DNA of 64,000 bases from Tethya wilhelma (GCA_964030475.1 CAXIPT010000007.1:495055-559054), one strand, 5' to 3'. Shown: positions 34,090-49,860, counted from the stretch's first letter. Numbers and translations are program-made. The notes: generated by a model from the sequence alone, not told the origin.

Positions 34090-36053
34090 GTGGCCATCAC
34101 TCACCCCCTCGTCTCCATGGACTGGGAGGAGCTACCCCAGTTGCCATGGAGTATGTACTGGCCCAAGGCCGTATTCTACAATGGGTGTGTCTATGTCGGA
34201 GGGGGCTTCATGGGGGAGCTAGTGGATTCATGGCAGGAGGCCACACTGTTGTCCTTCAGCACGGGGGGTCAATGGAGGAAGATAAACGTACCAACAAGAC
34301 GCTATGGACTAGCCATCTATGAGGGCCACCTGCTGTTAGTTGGAGGTAGAGAATATCCTAGCAATCAATACACAAACAAAGTGTGGCAGCTGCTGAATCA
34401 TGAAGTGGTGAAATGGAAAGAAGATGCCATTCCTCCGATGCCTACAGCAAGACGTGGACCCTCTGCTGTTGGATACAACGAACTTCTCCTTGTTGCTGGT
34501 GGCTGGGATGGAGGCCGTCTTGCCACTGTGGAACTGTACACCTCCCAGCAAGGACAATGGCTGTCCACAACACCCCTCCCTCGGCCAAGTAATGACATGT
34601 CATCTACAATTGTGGGCAGCCATCTCTTCTTTGCAGGTGGCCAGGGACTAGACACAGCCATGTACAGCTGCAACATGGATGACATCATGGCGTCTCCTTC
34701 AACCCTCCACTGGACAGAGACAGCCATCCCACTAGAGAACACATCACTAATGACACACCAAGGAGTCCTCCTAGCAATAGGAGGATGGACAGGTTCATCT
34801 ACCAGCTCCACCATGATGGCCTACTGCTACAACAGCCAACAATGGCACCCCTTCTATGACCTCCCTATACTCCTACAGTCTACCTGCACCATCTGCACAC
34901 CAACAGGAGATATAGTTGCCATCGGAGGGCTCACTTCAGTCTATGTAGGAGACCGTTCTTCTAGAGCATTCAAACTTCTTCTAAACAGTAAGTACTACAT
35001 TTTGCGTCTCTATAAAAAACACGTTTCTGCAAAATGTTGCATGTTCTTAATTTAATATTATGTTTAAAGCTGGTGGGAAATGTGTATGGTGTTTGTAGCT
35101 AGTCATCTCTGACCTCCATGTTGGCTGCAATTGCTTTACATACCAGCTTCTTTGCCAATTTGTCAGCCATTTTGCTTACATTTCTAATGTCCTGTCTAGC
35201 TATAGTCTCGTGCCCCAGACTCATTCTTCAACAGGGGGTCTTGTACTGTTCAAAAGATTTGGACCCTTTCTGATCGATCGACTCATGCATGCAGGTCAAG
35301 ATTTTTGCACACCATGTGACTTTATTATGTGCCACGCAACAATGTGCAATCAGCTGCTGCATGCTTAAAATATGGAATCATTGTAATAAAAAATAATAAA
35401 ATAATACAGTAAATAATACTAGACAACAAACCTTATTTTCATGTGAGAATCAAATAGCTGACTAGCTGAGCATGAGTCAGCAAACCCCCAACTCGAAGTG
35501 TACCAGCTAGACCAGCTCATTTTTCCTCGGTAAACATCCATGCTAGATGCAATATGGCCTTATAATGTCTCTTACCAGCTTCTTCGTCAACTACTTTTAA
35601 TGAGATTCATTATCACATTTGGTAATCAGATGCATTGTTGTGTGGTCATGTTGCTAATTATTTGTGTGTGCTCTTAGGAGCTATTGGAGGGGTTGTAAAA
35701 TGTATTTTTATTTATTATAACGTTGTTGTTTTCCAGATGAAGCTGCTTTTGGGCTCTCCAACATCATCCTCAAAGCTGTTAAGAATGGTCTCTTTGCTTC
35801 AGTTGAAAGGGCACTGACACTAGTGAAGGAGCACTCCCACTCCTCCCAGCCAGACGATGGTAGTCCACTACTAGACTTCTTGGGTCACAGTTCTTCTCTT
35901 AATGTAAGATCGTCTGTTTGTTGGTGCGTTAAAAGACTAGTGCATGTTCTTCTCCATTGAAGGTATCATCCATTGAGCACTCATGTTCTCCCCTGATGAT
36001 TGCCATTGCTAATGGAGACACTAAGATGGTGGATGTTCTACTAAAGAATGGTG
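34090..36053 (+). CDS. Kelch-repeat / ankyrin-repeat protein, both ends missing
   Basis: Exons 34090-34987, 35737-35903 and 35963-36053 (cut by the N at 36054) join in phase. The first encodes about 299 residues with six Kelch blades, visible as GG signatures: VYVGGGF, LLVGGRE, LLVAGGWDGG, LFFAGGQG, LLAIGGWTG and IVAIGGL. The next two encode an alpha-helical segment and one clear ankyrin motif (SPLMIAIANGDTKMVDVLLKNG). A Kelch propeller followed by ankyrin repeats is an uncommon order; what follows is unknown because the sequence switches at the N to an unrelated gene on the other strand. The start exon is not identified. By analogy it is probably an adaptor or scaffold; no function can be assigned. 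Confidence 0.82.
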
Positions 36054-36195
36054 NATGGGGGTGTGGTTAGTTGTGGTAGGCTCCACCTATTTTCTGACGG
36101 GTATGCATTGAGGGGTGTGGTCAAGTACATTTCCTTCCATAGGAGGATGTTTTGAATACGAGAAACTGGGCGGAGCACCTGAACGAGAGGGACAC

Positions 36196-36394
36196 ACCCA
36201 CTGTCAGTATACTTTCAGTATAATAGTCACAAAAGTTGCATACTTCAGTAAATTTTTGGATACTATTAGTAAATCTCAGTAAAATTTTGGATACTATCAG
36301 TAAAACATTAGTAAAATTTTGGATACTATTTATTTAGTAAATCTTTGCACATGTCAGTAATTGCTTGGATACCATTAGTAAATCTTTGCATACC
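36196..36394 (-). repeat. Minisatellite starting at a myotubularin splice donor
   Basis: On the minus strand the donor GAG|GTATGCAAAGATTTACTAAT opens a run of degenerate units of about 25 bp built from TTTACTAATGGTATCCAAA and variants, continuing for nearly 200 bp. The GTATGCAA of the donor recurs near the far end. The arrangement parallels the donor-derived array in the PPM1 gene. Confidence 0.7.
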
Positions 36395-37029
36395 TCAGTA
36401 GTCTTGGCATAGAGGTAGTTGATGAAGTCTGTATTGCGGTCATGCAAGAGTGCCCAGACGGGGGTAGTGTCCTCTGCTACCCTTGTCTCCTCCCTCTCCC
36501 TCATGCTATTGGTCAGGAAGGTGCCATAGAGACTGGAGTAACAGTGTTGGCCTAGCTTCACCTGAGATCAGAGTGTTGGAGGAGAGCATGGTAGAAATAA
36601 ATAATTTATACTGTATACATAAACCATAGAAAAATACCATAAAATTATAGCACAAAATATTGGCGGATTGTCCCAAATTTCATGATTGGCGAATTTTAGT
36701 TTGGTGATAGTGAAAATTAAAAACGTATGGCGATCTTTACTGAATCAGTCCAAGTGGCAAAAATTAAACAAGCAAAAATTTATATCGGCAAAAATTTCCC
36801 AATTTACGGTATATAGCACAAAATATATTATTATTATTATCAGACTCACTAGGTAGTTCAAATTGAACTCAAAACTACAAGGGAACTGTCTCAAGAGCTG
36901 ATGGACACAGTCCAACCACTGGAGGAAGATGGGGCTGCGTTGATTGAGATCCTCAGAGGTGTGGCCACAACGATCACCAAACTTGTGGCCATAACTGATC
37001 CACTCTCTTTCCACGAGCACTTTGAACCC

Positions 37030-37089
<60 letters not shown>

Positions 37090-37652
37090 ACGTGAATTAT
37101 TAAAAGGAAGGAATCGTCTAAACACTCACACACTGAAATCTAACAACAAAGAGATTTAAAACTTAGAACTCGTACTTTAACAGGAATTGAACATTTTCCA
37201 TTAATTTTTCTAAGACACTGTACAACTAGAAAGCTTCCTATAAGTTTCAAAATAAAGCCCACCTTAATGGTCCTGTAGAAGGGGTCCAACATGAGCTCAG
37301 CGAGGGCCACTACCTGGGGGGTGCGGTCCCAGCCGTCAGAACAGTGCACCAAGACAGGAAGTCCTCTGGTGTTGACCACACCCACCACTTCAGATGCAAC
37401 AGAGATGAGTTGAGACAAGTAATACAACCACTGAGTGCTCTCCAAGTTGGACAGAAAGCTGGATTATAATGAAAGAAGTTGATACGCATATCCCCATTGT
37501 AAAACCACACCCAGGTCACACCCACTCACTTGGCCTGATCGTCCGAGTTGAGAACAGCTCTCAATTGTTGGAAGCTCTTCCTCACAGAATGAATGTTGGG
37601 CAGCGACTTGTATTCTATCTCACAGTTAGGGTAATAGTCTAACAAAGCAGAG

Positions 37653-37717
<65 letters not shown>

Positions 37718-38346
37718 ACATCTTGAAACAAAGTCCTTCTTCATAACACAATGCATGTAATGAAACCTAGTAGAGCATTTTTTTTCAAAATTCAAAACTC
37801 TAAGAAGCATCATAATTATTGCAAAAATAAACAAACTGAAATTTGAAAATGATACTTGCTCATAATTATTATCTTTACCTGTACACTCACAGCCACCTCC
37901 CTTAGCTCTGTTACCCAGAGCAGCCGTGTACGACCGAAGATCAAACACCATCAGCGTGAGAGGCTCCACCCTAGCCACACCCCCTCCATGCCCCTCCTCC
38001 TCCTCACTGTCGGAGTAAGACTCTCCCTCTCTCTGTATACTAGCACTGCCGTTGGCCACACCATTCAGCTGGACGTGGCGCATGTGATGTCTTGGTAGAG
38101 GTTGCTGCTGGTAAGGTAGGTCTGTGGAGGCTGTGTCCAGAGAGCAGGCTTTGGAGATGGCTAGTAAGAGTCTCTCATCGTCTGGGTTCCTCCAACCTAG
38201 CACCCCCACCTGGGGCTGACTGCTGCGGACTATGACTGCACCATTGGTGGGGTGTCTTGGGGAGAGAGAGAGCATGTGTAAAAAAAAATTTAAAAAAAAA
38301 AATCTGTGTATTCATCTGCTTTGCACAAGATTAGCAGAGACACATG

Positions 38347-38418
<72 letters not shown>

Positions 38419-38449
38419 TCCATACAACTACTGGTATTCTCCCCAGCAT
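36394..38449 (-). CDS. Myotubularin MTMR3/MTMR4-type, phosphatase-domain exons (fragment)
   Basis: Exons read from the N at 38450: 38449-38418, 38255-37879, 37638-37530, 37458-37263, 37029-36850 and 36561-36394, all in phase. They encode RIPVVVWR, HPTNGAVIVRSSQPQVGVLG, GGGCECTDYYPNCEIEYKSL, the active site LVHCSDGWDRTPQVVALAEL (Cys-x5-Arg intact), FKVLVEREWISYGHKFGDRC, and a tail with YSSLYGTFLTNSMRERE. These align with the catalytic domain of vertebrate MTMR3/MTMR4, PI3P and PI(3,5)P2 3-phosphatases of the endosomal pathway. An acidic Ser insertion (SYSDSEEEEGHGGG) sits near the start. The PH-GRAM exons that should precede are not upstream; similar exons lie at 62130-62811 on the other strand. 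C-terminal exons (coiled coil, FYVE) are not found. Confidence 0.9.
36605..36815. mobile_element. AT-rich foldback element in the myotubularin intron
   Basis: The right end, reverse-complemented, reads ATACCGTAAATTGGGAAATT; the left side has matching blocks such as AATTTTAG, GGCGATC and ATGGCGGA-like text. The inverted match is loose. It is grouped with the TACNGTAT elements at 2476 and 31307 on the basis of its ends. Confidence 0.4.
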
Positions 38450-38450
38450 N

Positions 38451-38650
38451 AGTCCACCGAAGCAGCAGCAGTTCCTACTACTAGCAGTAAGGTCTTCAGA
38501 GAAGGCATTGGCAAGTACATCGCTAAAGCTAGCTCCTCAAAGAAAAGAACTGTTCAGCCATCTTCATCTTCTTCTGAAGAGACCCCTCCCACAAGTAAGA
38601 AGTCTAAACTAACAAGTAGAGGAGAATATGGAGATTTTAGCTCCTGGTAG
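38451..38650 (+). CDS. C-terminal exon of an unidentified protein
   Basis: From the N at 38450 a frame of about 66 residues runs to TAG at 38648-38650. It reads STEAAAVPTTSSKVFREGIG, then a Lys/Ser-rich low-complexity stretch (ASSSKKRTVQPSSSSSEE), and ends SRGEYGDFSSW. Codon use and the lack of simple repeats argue that it is coding. It looks like the basic, disordered tail of a nuclear protein, but I do not recognise it. It may continue the Kelch/ankyrin gene if the myotubularin block between the two N joins is misplaced, or belong to an unrelated gene. Confidence 0.6.
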
Positions 38651-39804
38651 TTAGGTATAATTATAAATGTTAGCTCTCACTCTTGCATTATTACTCTCTC
38701 CATTTGTCAGTGTCCAACCCTCATGTATTGCATATAATAATAATTATAGCAAGAGTTCATAATGCTGATTTGTATGCATGAATTAGAATTCAATTTTTCA
38801 TTGCTAGTTAACACAATAAATGTTAACTCGAATCCAATGGCATTGCAATCAACACCCAAATTTAAATTAACGTGATTTTTTTTAAAAAGAAATTATCATG
38901 CACATCATTATATACACACCAAGACGATAATTGTGTAAAAAAATTAATATTTTGTCACGTATTTATAATGATTTTTATACCTGACAACAATAAAATAATA
39001 ATATAATAATGATCACATAATTTTACTGATGAATAACAAGTCAAAACCACCACATGCAACAAAATGACGCATTATCTTAATTGCACCTCCCATCACATTG
39101 AAATAATTTATACAGGCGGCTATAATAACGATAACATGACAAAAATGAGATGATCTTTTAAAAATAATATCAATGACCCTTGAAACAATCGCTCACACAA
39201 TCACAAACGAACCAATGAACGTACTGCCACATACGTACATTATGTATGCACATAGAATATCATAATAGAACAGTACAAACGTACATGTATTTGAACAGAG
39301 TTAGGGAGTGAAGTATCACTAGCCATACACACAGTAGCATGGTCTCAACGACTGGTTGACTACCATTGAACAACACAACTTTGAACTTTGCACGGAGAGC
39401 AAAACTGATACATACACCAACAACACAAAGCTGATTATAAAAAAATGAATTCACACAAAAACACAAATTTTAGCAGCAGAAGACTGAGACACTGTTTGAC
39501 TGAAATGGAGCTTAGTTTCACTGGCCATGGAGACATTTGGCCAGAGAGACTAAATGGTATTGAGATGAAGTGTAATAGTATTTGAGTTGACGAGAGGGGT
39601 AGGGTAATTGGGGTATTGTAAGTAACCTTGGCAACAAGATCACACAGTGAGAGAGATATACTTTTGACGAAATGTTAGTTTCTTAGAGATGTAAGTTGAA
39701 ATGAGTTCATGTCTTGAGATGGTGATGTGAAATTTTATCGAATGCATGCATGTTTGTATGTGATGAAGAATTGAAGTTCGTGTGTGTGAGGTGATGAGTG
39801 TGTG
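38651..39804. other. Convergent 3' region before YPEL
   Basis: 1.15 kb of AT-rich sequence with no credible coding frame. It lies between a plus-strand stop (38650) and the YPEL stop (39805, minus), and probably contains a long YPEL 3' UTR. AATAAA or ATAATA-like hexamers are abundant. Confidence 0.5.
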
Positions 39805-40060
39805 CTATTGCCAACCATTCTCCTTCACCATGTGGGCAAGTTCGATGATAAATTTGCCCTCCTTGTACTTTTGACTTGCTTCAAATGCATGCTCCTGTGT
39901 GTGTAGGGTGTGTGTGTGTGCGTGAATGTGAGGGCAGGAATAATGGCATCACTTAGCAGGTGACAACAACTGGTGTTAATGAAGACAACAAGATTACAGA
40001 CCATATCACACACTCAAAGGAAAAATCATCCCTCTGTCTCTCTCTGTCTGTGTGTTTCTC

Positions 40061-40138
<78 letters not shown>

Positions 40139-41151
40139 TAAAAAAAGAGGAGCTAGCCAAGCTCTCCCACTCTCCATCCCAGCCAACCCCCTAGAGCTAG
40201 CAATAAGCCACCAGCAGTGAAACCTAACCACAACAAAGGGAGAGAACAATACACAAAGGCATTTGTGAGGCCCGGGCCAAATGAACTACCATTTTAGAGG
40301 TTGCTTCCAACACCAACACACACATTCCAATTCAGTCTCGTCCACTATCACACCATACAGCTATGTGGCTATATAGGGGACCTTTATATCTGTGACCAAT
40401 TCTACCGTGGACTACATAGCTGTCAGTTGTCAAGTCGTCTGATCGACTCACAACGTGAGCAAAACTAGCTCAGCATAGGGTAATAAGTGTACTGGTTGTA
40501 GTTGGTATGTGAAGTGACACCAGTGTACATATGGAGTACACATGTACAGTATCGCACTCTCCCACCACACACACACACACACACACACACACATCGGCAC
40601 CAAAGATAGTCAGGCATAGCTAGAGAGAGACTCACACAAACCAGTCGAGCATGGCAAAAAAAACACATGAACTAACTCATTGAGAGAGAATACACCTCCC
40701 ATGCAACATGCAACAAATTCATGTGGAAATTTTCTTATCAGCACTCACATATTTCCATCCCAGTGTGGTTTTGCACGAACTGCAGTAGATGTCTGCCACT
40801 GCATGGAGTCCTGTTAATAAGAACCTCTCCTCTGCTCTTCCACAGCCAATGTTCACACTGAATAATATTAGACCAGCACACGTGAAGTCGGCAAGTAAAA
40901 AAAAAATTCTTTTGAAAGCTACTTACACTTTGTTGAAGAGGTATGCTTTGCCTTGACTGCCTTGAAACGACTGTAAAAATGGTACAACATAACGGCTTGA
41001 TTATTTCATACGTGTCAGGTGTTCAAAACTATCGCACTTTTACCTTTGATATCAATTCGTCGTGGCTTGCCAGATGCGCTCTGCAGTGGACACAACTGTA
41101 CCGTCTGTGGCACTCGTCGGGTAGGTAGTCGTAGAACTTTCTTTTGCCCAT
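39805..41151 (-). CDS. Yippee-like zinc-binding protein (YPEL1-4 type)
   Basis: Four exons (41151-41044, 40970-40927, 40857-40749, 39894-39805) join in phase into 116 residues; vertebrate YPEL1-4 have about 119-127. The sequence [80 protein letters not shown] and [13 protein letters not shown] is almost that of the vertebrate proteins. The zinc ligands of the Yippee fold, two CxxC pairs (VHC and YCSSC), are present. The N-terminus ([16 protein letters not shown]) is shorter than in vertebrates. YPEL proteins are small nuclear or centrosomal proteins linked to cell-cycle and adhesion phenotypes, with unclear biochemical roles. It is divergent from ERK gene A. The third intron is about 850 bp and carries CT and CA microsatellites. 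Confidence 0.96.
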
Positions 41152-41634
41152 TTTCTCGCGACTGCTCTCTCGTTTTCCCGACCAACTAGTGTTGAACAGG
41201 GCCGTTGTCTTGTGGGGAATAAAACAAGCGCCAGTTTACTTTGCTGTCGTGAACTATTCCGGCTTTCTACTGTGTACTCGACCTAGCCACTTGTTTTTGT
41301 TTACATCCTCTCGATCATCTGGAAGTTAGCCGGCCAGTTCGATAATTATGCATCGAGAGCTAGAGGCCCGCGCACCCTTTACGTCATCAATTAAAAAGTG
41401 CGCGGGAAATACGAAATGGAAAAATTATAATTGGCTGAGTTCATTTCCGGCTTCACAGGATGCATGGCCAAATTATCAGGCATGTTGTACAACCAATGAC
41501 AGAATACCTTTGGGTGGATAATGGATGAAGACACCAAGTGATCTCTTTGAACGTCAATATCTACAGATCTATCTGACTGAGTGCCAAGCTGAATCGTATA
41601 CAAAACCTTCAAGTCGCTTTTCTCTTGAAAAACC
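41152..41634. promoter_or_regulatory. Divergent promoter YPEL / ERK A
   Basis: 483 bp between two ATGs facing apart. GCGCGGGAAAT at about 41400-41410 reads as an E2F-type site (ATTTCCCGCGC on the other strand), and TTACGTCA at about 41379-41386 is CRE-like. Function is inferred from motif resemblance only. Confidence 0.5.
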
Positions 41635-43189
41635 ATGTCGCAAGCAGAAATAGTAAGAGGCCAAGCTTTTGATGTTGGCCCACGCTACTCTGGCCTCAAG
41701 TACATCGGAGAGGGAGCCTATGGCATGGTTTGGTGAGTATCACGGCACTATGTAGGCAGTGAATTGAGGTTGGACGGGTATAAGACCGTGTTTGGATAGA
41801 AATGGTAGTATTTCTTGGGGGAGATGACTGCTTGTTAAAACTGGGTGGAGTCATTGCATGTTGAGAATATAATTTGCTGCTACAAATAGTGCCCATTGTT
41901 TCTAAGAAAAACAAACACACATCCACCATGTTCATACATAACACACACACGCATTCAAACAGTGAAGCAAGGGATTCTCGGACAAACCTCAAAGTAGCTA
42001 TAAAGAAAATAAGACCGTTTGAACACCAGACCTACTGCCAGCGAACGCTCCGAGAGATAAAAATCCTTACCAGATTTCATCACGAGAATGTAAGCTGACC
42101 TCTCTTCCTGTGTATATGACCTTCGCCCCTTTTGGTCTACTCTTAATTAAATACCCCCCTTAGTTATGTCTAATTTACGTAGTGAGTGTGTCCATGTATT
42201 TTGTCTCAGCTGTTAATGTGTCTATAAAGTTCTGTGTTGAGATTCTTTTGGTGGGAGATGACAGTGATCGACACCTTTCAAAGAATGTGTCATTCATGTT
42301 GGAAAGGCTGTACACCTGTTCACATACATGGATACATGAGCTAGCTTTTATGTTGTAGTAATAGGAAAATATATTTCTGCTGGGTCAGCCGTTTCTCTCA
42401 GCAGGTGCTCGAGACATTGTACTGTTCGTGTGTCTCTTGAGCTCTCTCTTACCTTGTTACCTTGTTAGTCTCGGGCTGTGGTGTCTAGCCCCGCCCATTG
42501 CAAGTATGTACGTGCACATACAATCAATATATGCAGGCTCCATGACATTGTATCTCGGCTTATTTGCATTGGCCTGCTGTTTATTATTATTGTGTGAACT
42601 GCCTTGTAACTGAATCATGCCCGTCCCATTAATAACATGCTGGTCTCCCACCAGCCTCTGGTGGACTGGGACGGTAAGAGTTGAAGTATTCAATGAATGT
42701 TACATTTTGTTTCTGAAAAAATTTGGTCCTTTGAAATTACATAGGCTCGGTAAAGATTGTCATACAGTATAGGTTGTATTGTGATAGGATTCTTGAGTTT
42801 GGCATAGAGGAAACTTTTATGATTCAATGGACGTTTCAGTCTCAAAGACCTTCTATGTAGCTTGTGTCAAATACTTGAAAGTAGCTTTTTTTGTCGGGAC
42901 AAAAAAATTTCCGATGTGATATGTGCAATGCCTATTCATCCCCAGATTATTGATATTCTTGACATCCTGCGTCCGCAATCTTACGAAGATATGAAAGATG
43001 TGTACATCATTCAAACATTGATGGAGACCGACCTGCACAAACTCCTTAAGAGTCAGCGCCTTGGCAACGACCACATTCGATATTTTGTCTACCAGATACT
43101 GAGAGGGTTAAAGTACATTCATTCGGCCAACGTGCTTCATCGGGATCTTAAACCGAGTAACATTCTGCTTAATACGACCTGTGACCTCA

Positions 43190-43260
<71 letters not shown>

Positions 43261-43420
43261 NNNNNNNNNNNNNNNNNNNNNNNNNNNNNNNNNNNNNNNN
43301 NNNNNNNNNNNNNNNNNNNNNNNNNNNNNNNNNNNNNNNNNNNNNNNNNNNNNNNNNNNNNNNNNNNNNNNNNNNNNNNNNNNNNNNNNNNNNNNNNNNN
43401 NNNNNNNNNNNNNNNNNNNN

Positions 43421-43486
<66 letters not shown>

Positions 43487-46141
43487 GATCTGCGATTTCG
43501 GTCTTGCAAGGATAGCTGACCCAAGTCACGACCACAAAGGAGTGCTCACTGAATATGTTGCCACCAGATGGTACAGAGCACCAGAGATTATGCTCAATCC
43601 CAAAGCTTACTTCAAAGCCAGTAAGAACATCTCTCTAGAAACTGTTTACATGCATGTAATTTGTTTTAACGACTTAATGAACGACTCATCTCTCTCTCTC
43701 TCTCCAGTTGATGTGTGGTCTGTTGGGTGTATCTTTGCTGAGATGCTCTCCAATAAGCCAATCTTTCCCGGAAAGCACTGTATCCTCTTAACTACCATAG
43801 CAACAAACCATGGAAACAAACCATGGCTTAGTGAAATAGATACATCTGTCCCTCGTGTGTGTATATGCCATAGATTATATACAATCTATGGCATATCAAT
43901 CGATAAAAACCAAGAGTATTTGCAGCCATTGTGTTCGCAGGTGTATTGGATGGTGTCATGTCCATCTTGTGTTGTGGAGGAGTTATCTGGTCGTAGCAAG
44001 ATGCTAGTGCACTAGCTTCCTGTAGTGGCAGTATGTTCCAGTATTCATTTCCTCCAAAAATGGTTTTACACACACAATTGCTTGTGAAGGAAAGTAAACA
44101 TACATGTATACGTAATGAGAAAGACCTTCTTTGCTGGCAGCTAGCCATACTTGTGACCCCACTGTACATTGCAGTGATGGCTAGTAGGATGTTTGTGAAC
44201 AGATTCACTGTGTGTGTGTGTATATAGAACGCGAGTAAAGTAGCTACATTTGATTGGGTTACTCCCCTGTAATTGGCAACTAGCCATGTGCTTGTAATCT
44301 GACCAGCACAGCAGGTATAGCACCCGATAGTAAATTATGAACTACTGTATCTGTCTGCTGTATGTAAGAGTAGATACTAAAGAGAGAGAGAGAGAGAGAT
44401 TGATGATTTTGATGTGAGATAGGTAATGTTTCAGTAGGTAGGAAGGGAGTGTGGTGTTGCAAACAGCCTACTGAATGGTGCCTCTGTTATTGTTGTCGTG
44501 GTTACTGCCCACTCATCAGCAGACCAGCTGTTATCAATAGCACACACACACACACTCGCTGTGATTGCAATTGGTTCAAGTTCTGTGTAATGTAAACTTA
44601 CTTTGATCAATATACAGGGGTCAGACACACACACATACACACATACACACTTGTAACTGGGAGTCAGTCTACTCGATACTGTATTATGATCGCTAGCTAT
44701 CAAACATCTATGTTACAAGCAGAGCATTCTAAATTGAGGGTCTGCCCCTGTAATGACTCACTTTACATTGTCCAGTCATTAGCAGACATGATAGGGCATC
44801 CCTATCCCATACTTTTACTGAGCAAACCTACTAGAGAGTTACTCCCTTACAAACCACTTCCTGTGGATGTGGGGGGGGCTGGGGGGGAGGGTATTACTCG
44901 GCATAGAGCCTTGAGACAAGAGGCTATGTGTGTGGTATACTCATGAATCATTCACAATTTGTGGCATATTTTCTTGACCATCCATCTCCCTCTCCCTCAA
45001 GATCTTGACCAGGTGCACATTATTCTCAACGTCATTGGCTCACCGTCTCAGGAGGACCTTGACTCTGTGACCAGCGAGCAGGCCAGACGCTACCTCCAGA
45101 GTCTTCCCTACAGACCAACTGTACCTTGGAATAAGCTCTACTCCAAAGCTGAACCACTAGGTACAACATGTATGATCTTTCTACCTTCGTAAATCAGGCC
45201 CTCCCCGCTATGCTTATTGCTAAGCGCAAGCATAGTGGGGAGGGCCTGGCCTGGTTTACGAGGCTATGATCTCTCTTCATGCTCTGTTAGCGAGTGCTTA
45301 GCTTCAGAGAGAGCTTGGAGTAATTTAGGCTGCCTTAACTTACGAAACAGGCTAAATATTGTGGCTTGCATATTTTCAATTTTATGTTTCTTGGCAATGC
45401 AGTGCTAGCTCACTGTATCACCTTTCCCATATGCTCTGTTTGCTACTGCTAGTCGCTTACAAAAGCTAGTGCTTAGCTTCACCCAAATTGCACAAAGTCA
45501 GCTAAAGCGACAAAGTAATCTCACGGGTGGAAAAAAAATAATAACAAGAAAGAGCTTAGATTGAGGCTCACGAATTCATGTTTTATTGCATTTCTTGGCA
45601 ATACAGTTGTACCTTTCTATGTATGTTTATTACTCTGTCTTTTTCTCTTTTCTTCTTCTTCTCCTTCAGCGCTGGATCTGCTGAATAAAATGCTGACGTT
45701 TAACCCTCACAAACGTATCACTGTGGAGCAGGCCTTGGCACACCCCTACCTAGAACAATACTATGACCCTGAGGACGAAGTAAGCCCCTTAATAACAAAC
45801 CAATCATTAATGATTTGTGGGCAAATCTTTAAAATCCGCGAGTATGATCTGTGTTGGTTTGATTTCTCTAGCCTGTTGCCGACAAACCTTTTACTTTTGA
45901 GACAGAACTTGACGACTTGCCGAAAGAGAGACTGAAATGTGAGCATCAAATCATCAATATATGTGACTCCATAGTAACCTCTTATCTCTATTGTATGTGT
46001 AGATATGATTTATGAAGAAGCTCTGAAATTCGTAAGTTGTTCTTGAGTCGTTTTATGTTGCATTATTTTGTTGTAAACAGTTGTTATGAAGAATGTGTGT
46101 TTGTATTTCTACAGAACCCTATTAAGTCCACTGCTGTTTGA
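41635..46141 (+). CDS. ERK1/2-type MAP kinase, gene A
   Basis: Ten exons (41635-41732, 41963-42089, 42946-43191, 43488-43620, 43708-43779, 45002-45160, 45670-45779, 45872-45938, 46003-46031, 46115-46141) give 355 residues against 360 in human ERK2. Conserved elements are [20 protein letters not shown] (Gly loop GEGAYG), [48 protein letters not shown], the TEY activation lip ([17 protein letters not shown]), [20 protein letters not shown] and [13 protein letters not shown] with the acidic common-docking site. All catalytic residues are present. It would act at the end of the Ras-Raf-MEK cascade. A 160-base N gap lies inside the third intron. A second ERK gene starts 205 bp downstream in the same direction. 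Confidence 0.95.
43192..43487. repeat. ERK A intron made of (GT)n, an assembly gap and (CT)n
   Basis: The intron begins with the donor CTCAAG|GTGTGTGT, continues as (GT)n to 43260, is N from 43261 to 43420, then (TC)n to the acceptor TCTTAAG at 43481-43487. Donor and acceptor are therefore continuous with two different microsatellites. The exons either side join in phase, so nothing coding need be lost. Confidence 0.9.
45183..45266. mobile_element. Hairpin element in ERK A intron, family A-like ends
   Basis: TTCGTAAATCAGGCCCTCCC with CGCTATGCTT pairs with AAGCATAGTGGGGAGGGCCT and then TGGTTTACGAGGCT. The outer GTTTACGAGGCTA recalls family A ends while the inner arms differ. It follows the exon ending at 45160 by about 20 bp. 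Confidence 0.7.
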
Positions 46142-46345
46142 AGTGCAATAATATATATATATACTCTGTGAAAACTCTTGTTGCTGTTGTTGTGTATATA
46201 CATACCGTACTACACTCTATTATATTTTGGTTCGCACGTGATGCATATATTGAAATAATACCACAGTCATGTGACTTTGCTAACAAAAAATATTGAGGAA
46301 CGTATTCTGGAGGGTGGGAGTCTCTGGTCTCAGCTCATAACAGAG

Positions 46346-49555
<3,210 letters not shown>

Positions 49556-49755
49556 CTTTATGTAGCTCTGTGGTTTTTGATTTATGCATCACTATATTGA
49601 ATGTTACCATGCATACACACACACACATACTGATTATGTTTAATTTATATACATACTGCTCACAAGCTTTTCATGTTGTCCAGATTGTGTTTAGTTTGTA
49701 TTCATGAACTCTTCGCACTTCAATATACATTCTAATGTTGAAGTCATTTTTGTAA

Positions 49756-49811
49756 TTCGCGCCAATTTGCCGCCAGTCACACGCGCGCCGCGCGCTACGT
49801 TCCCGCCAAAA
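49756..49811 (+). promoter_or_regulatory. Two E2F-like sites upstream of CDC45
   Basis: TTCGCGCCAA at 49756-49765 and TTCCCGCCAAAA at 49800-49811 both fit the E2F/DP consensus. They lie 50-105 bp before the CDC45 ATG, on either side of a GC-rich patch (CGCGCGCCGCGCGC) in otherwise AT-rich sequence. CDC45 is an E2F target in vertebrates. Regulation here is inferred. Confidence 0.65.
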
Positions 49812-49860
49812 TTCGAAAATATAAAATTTGAACTGAAGAGGAACCAGCTGGTAGCGAAGA

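Noticed and set aside
43863..43896. Short perfect hairpin (TATGCCATAGATT paired with AATCTATGGCATA) in ERK A intron
   Set aside because: It is too short and isolated to assign to any element family here. CATAGAT-type words also occur in other introns by chance in this AT-rich sequence.
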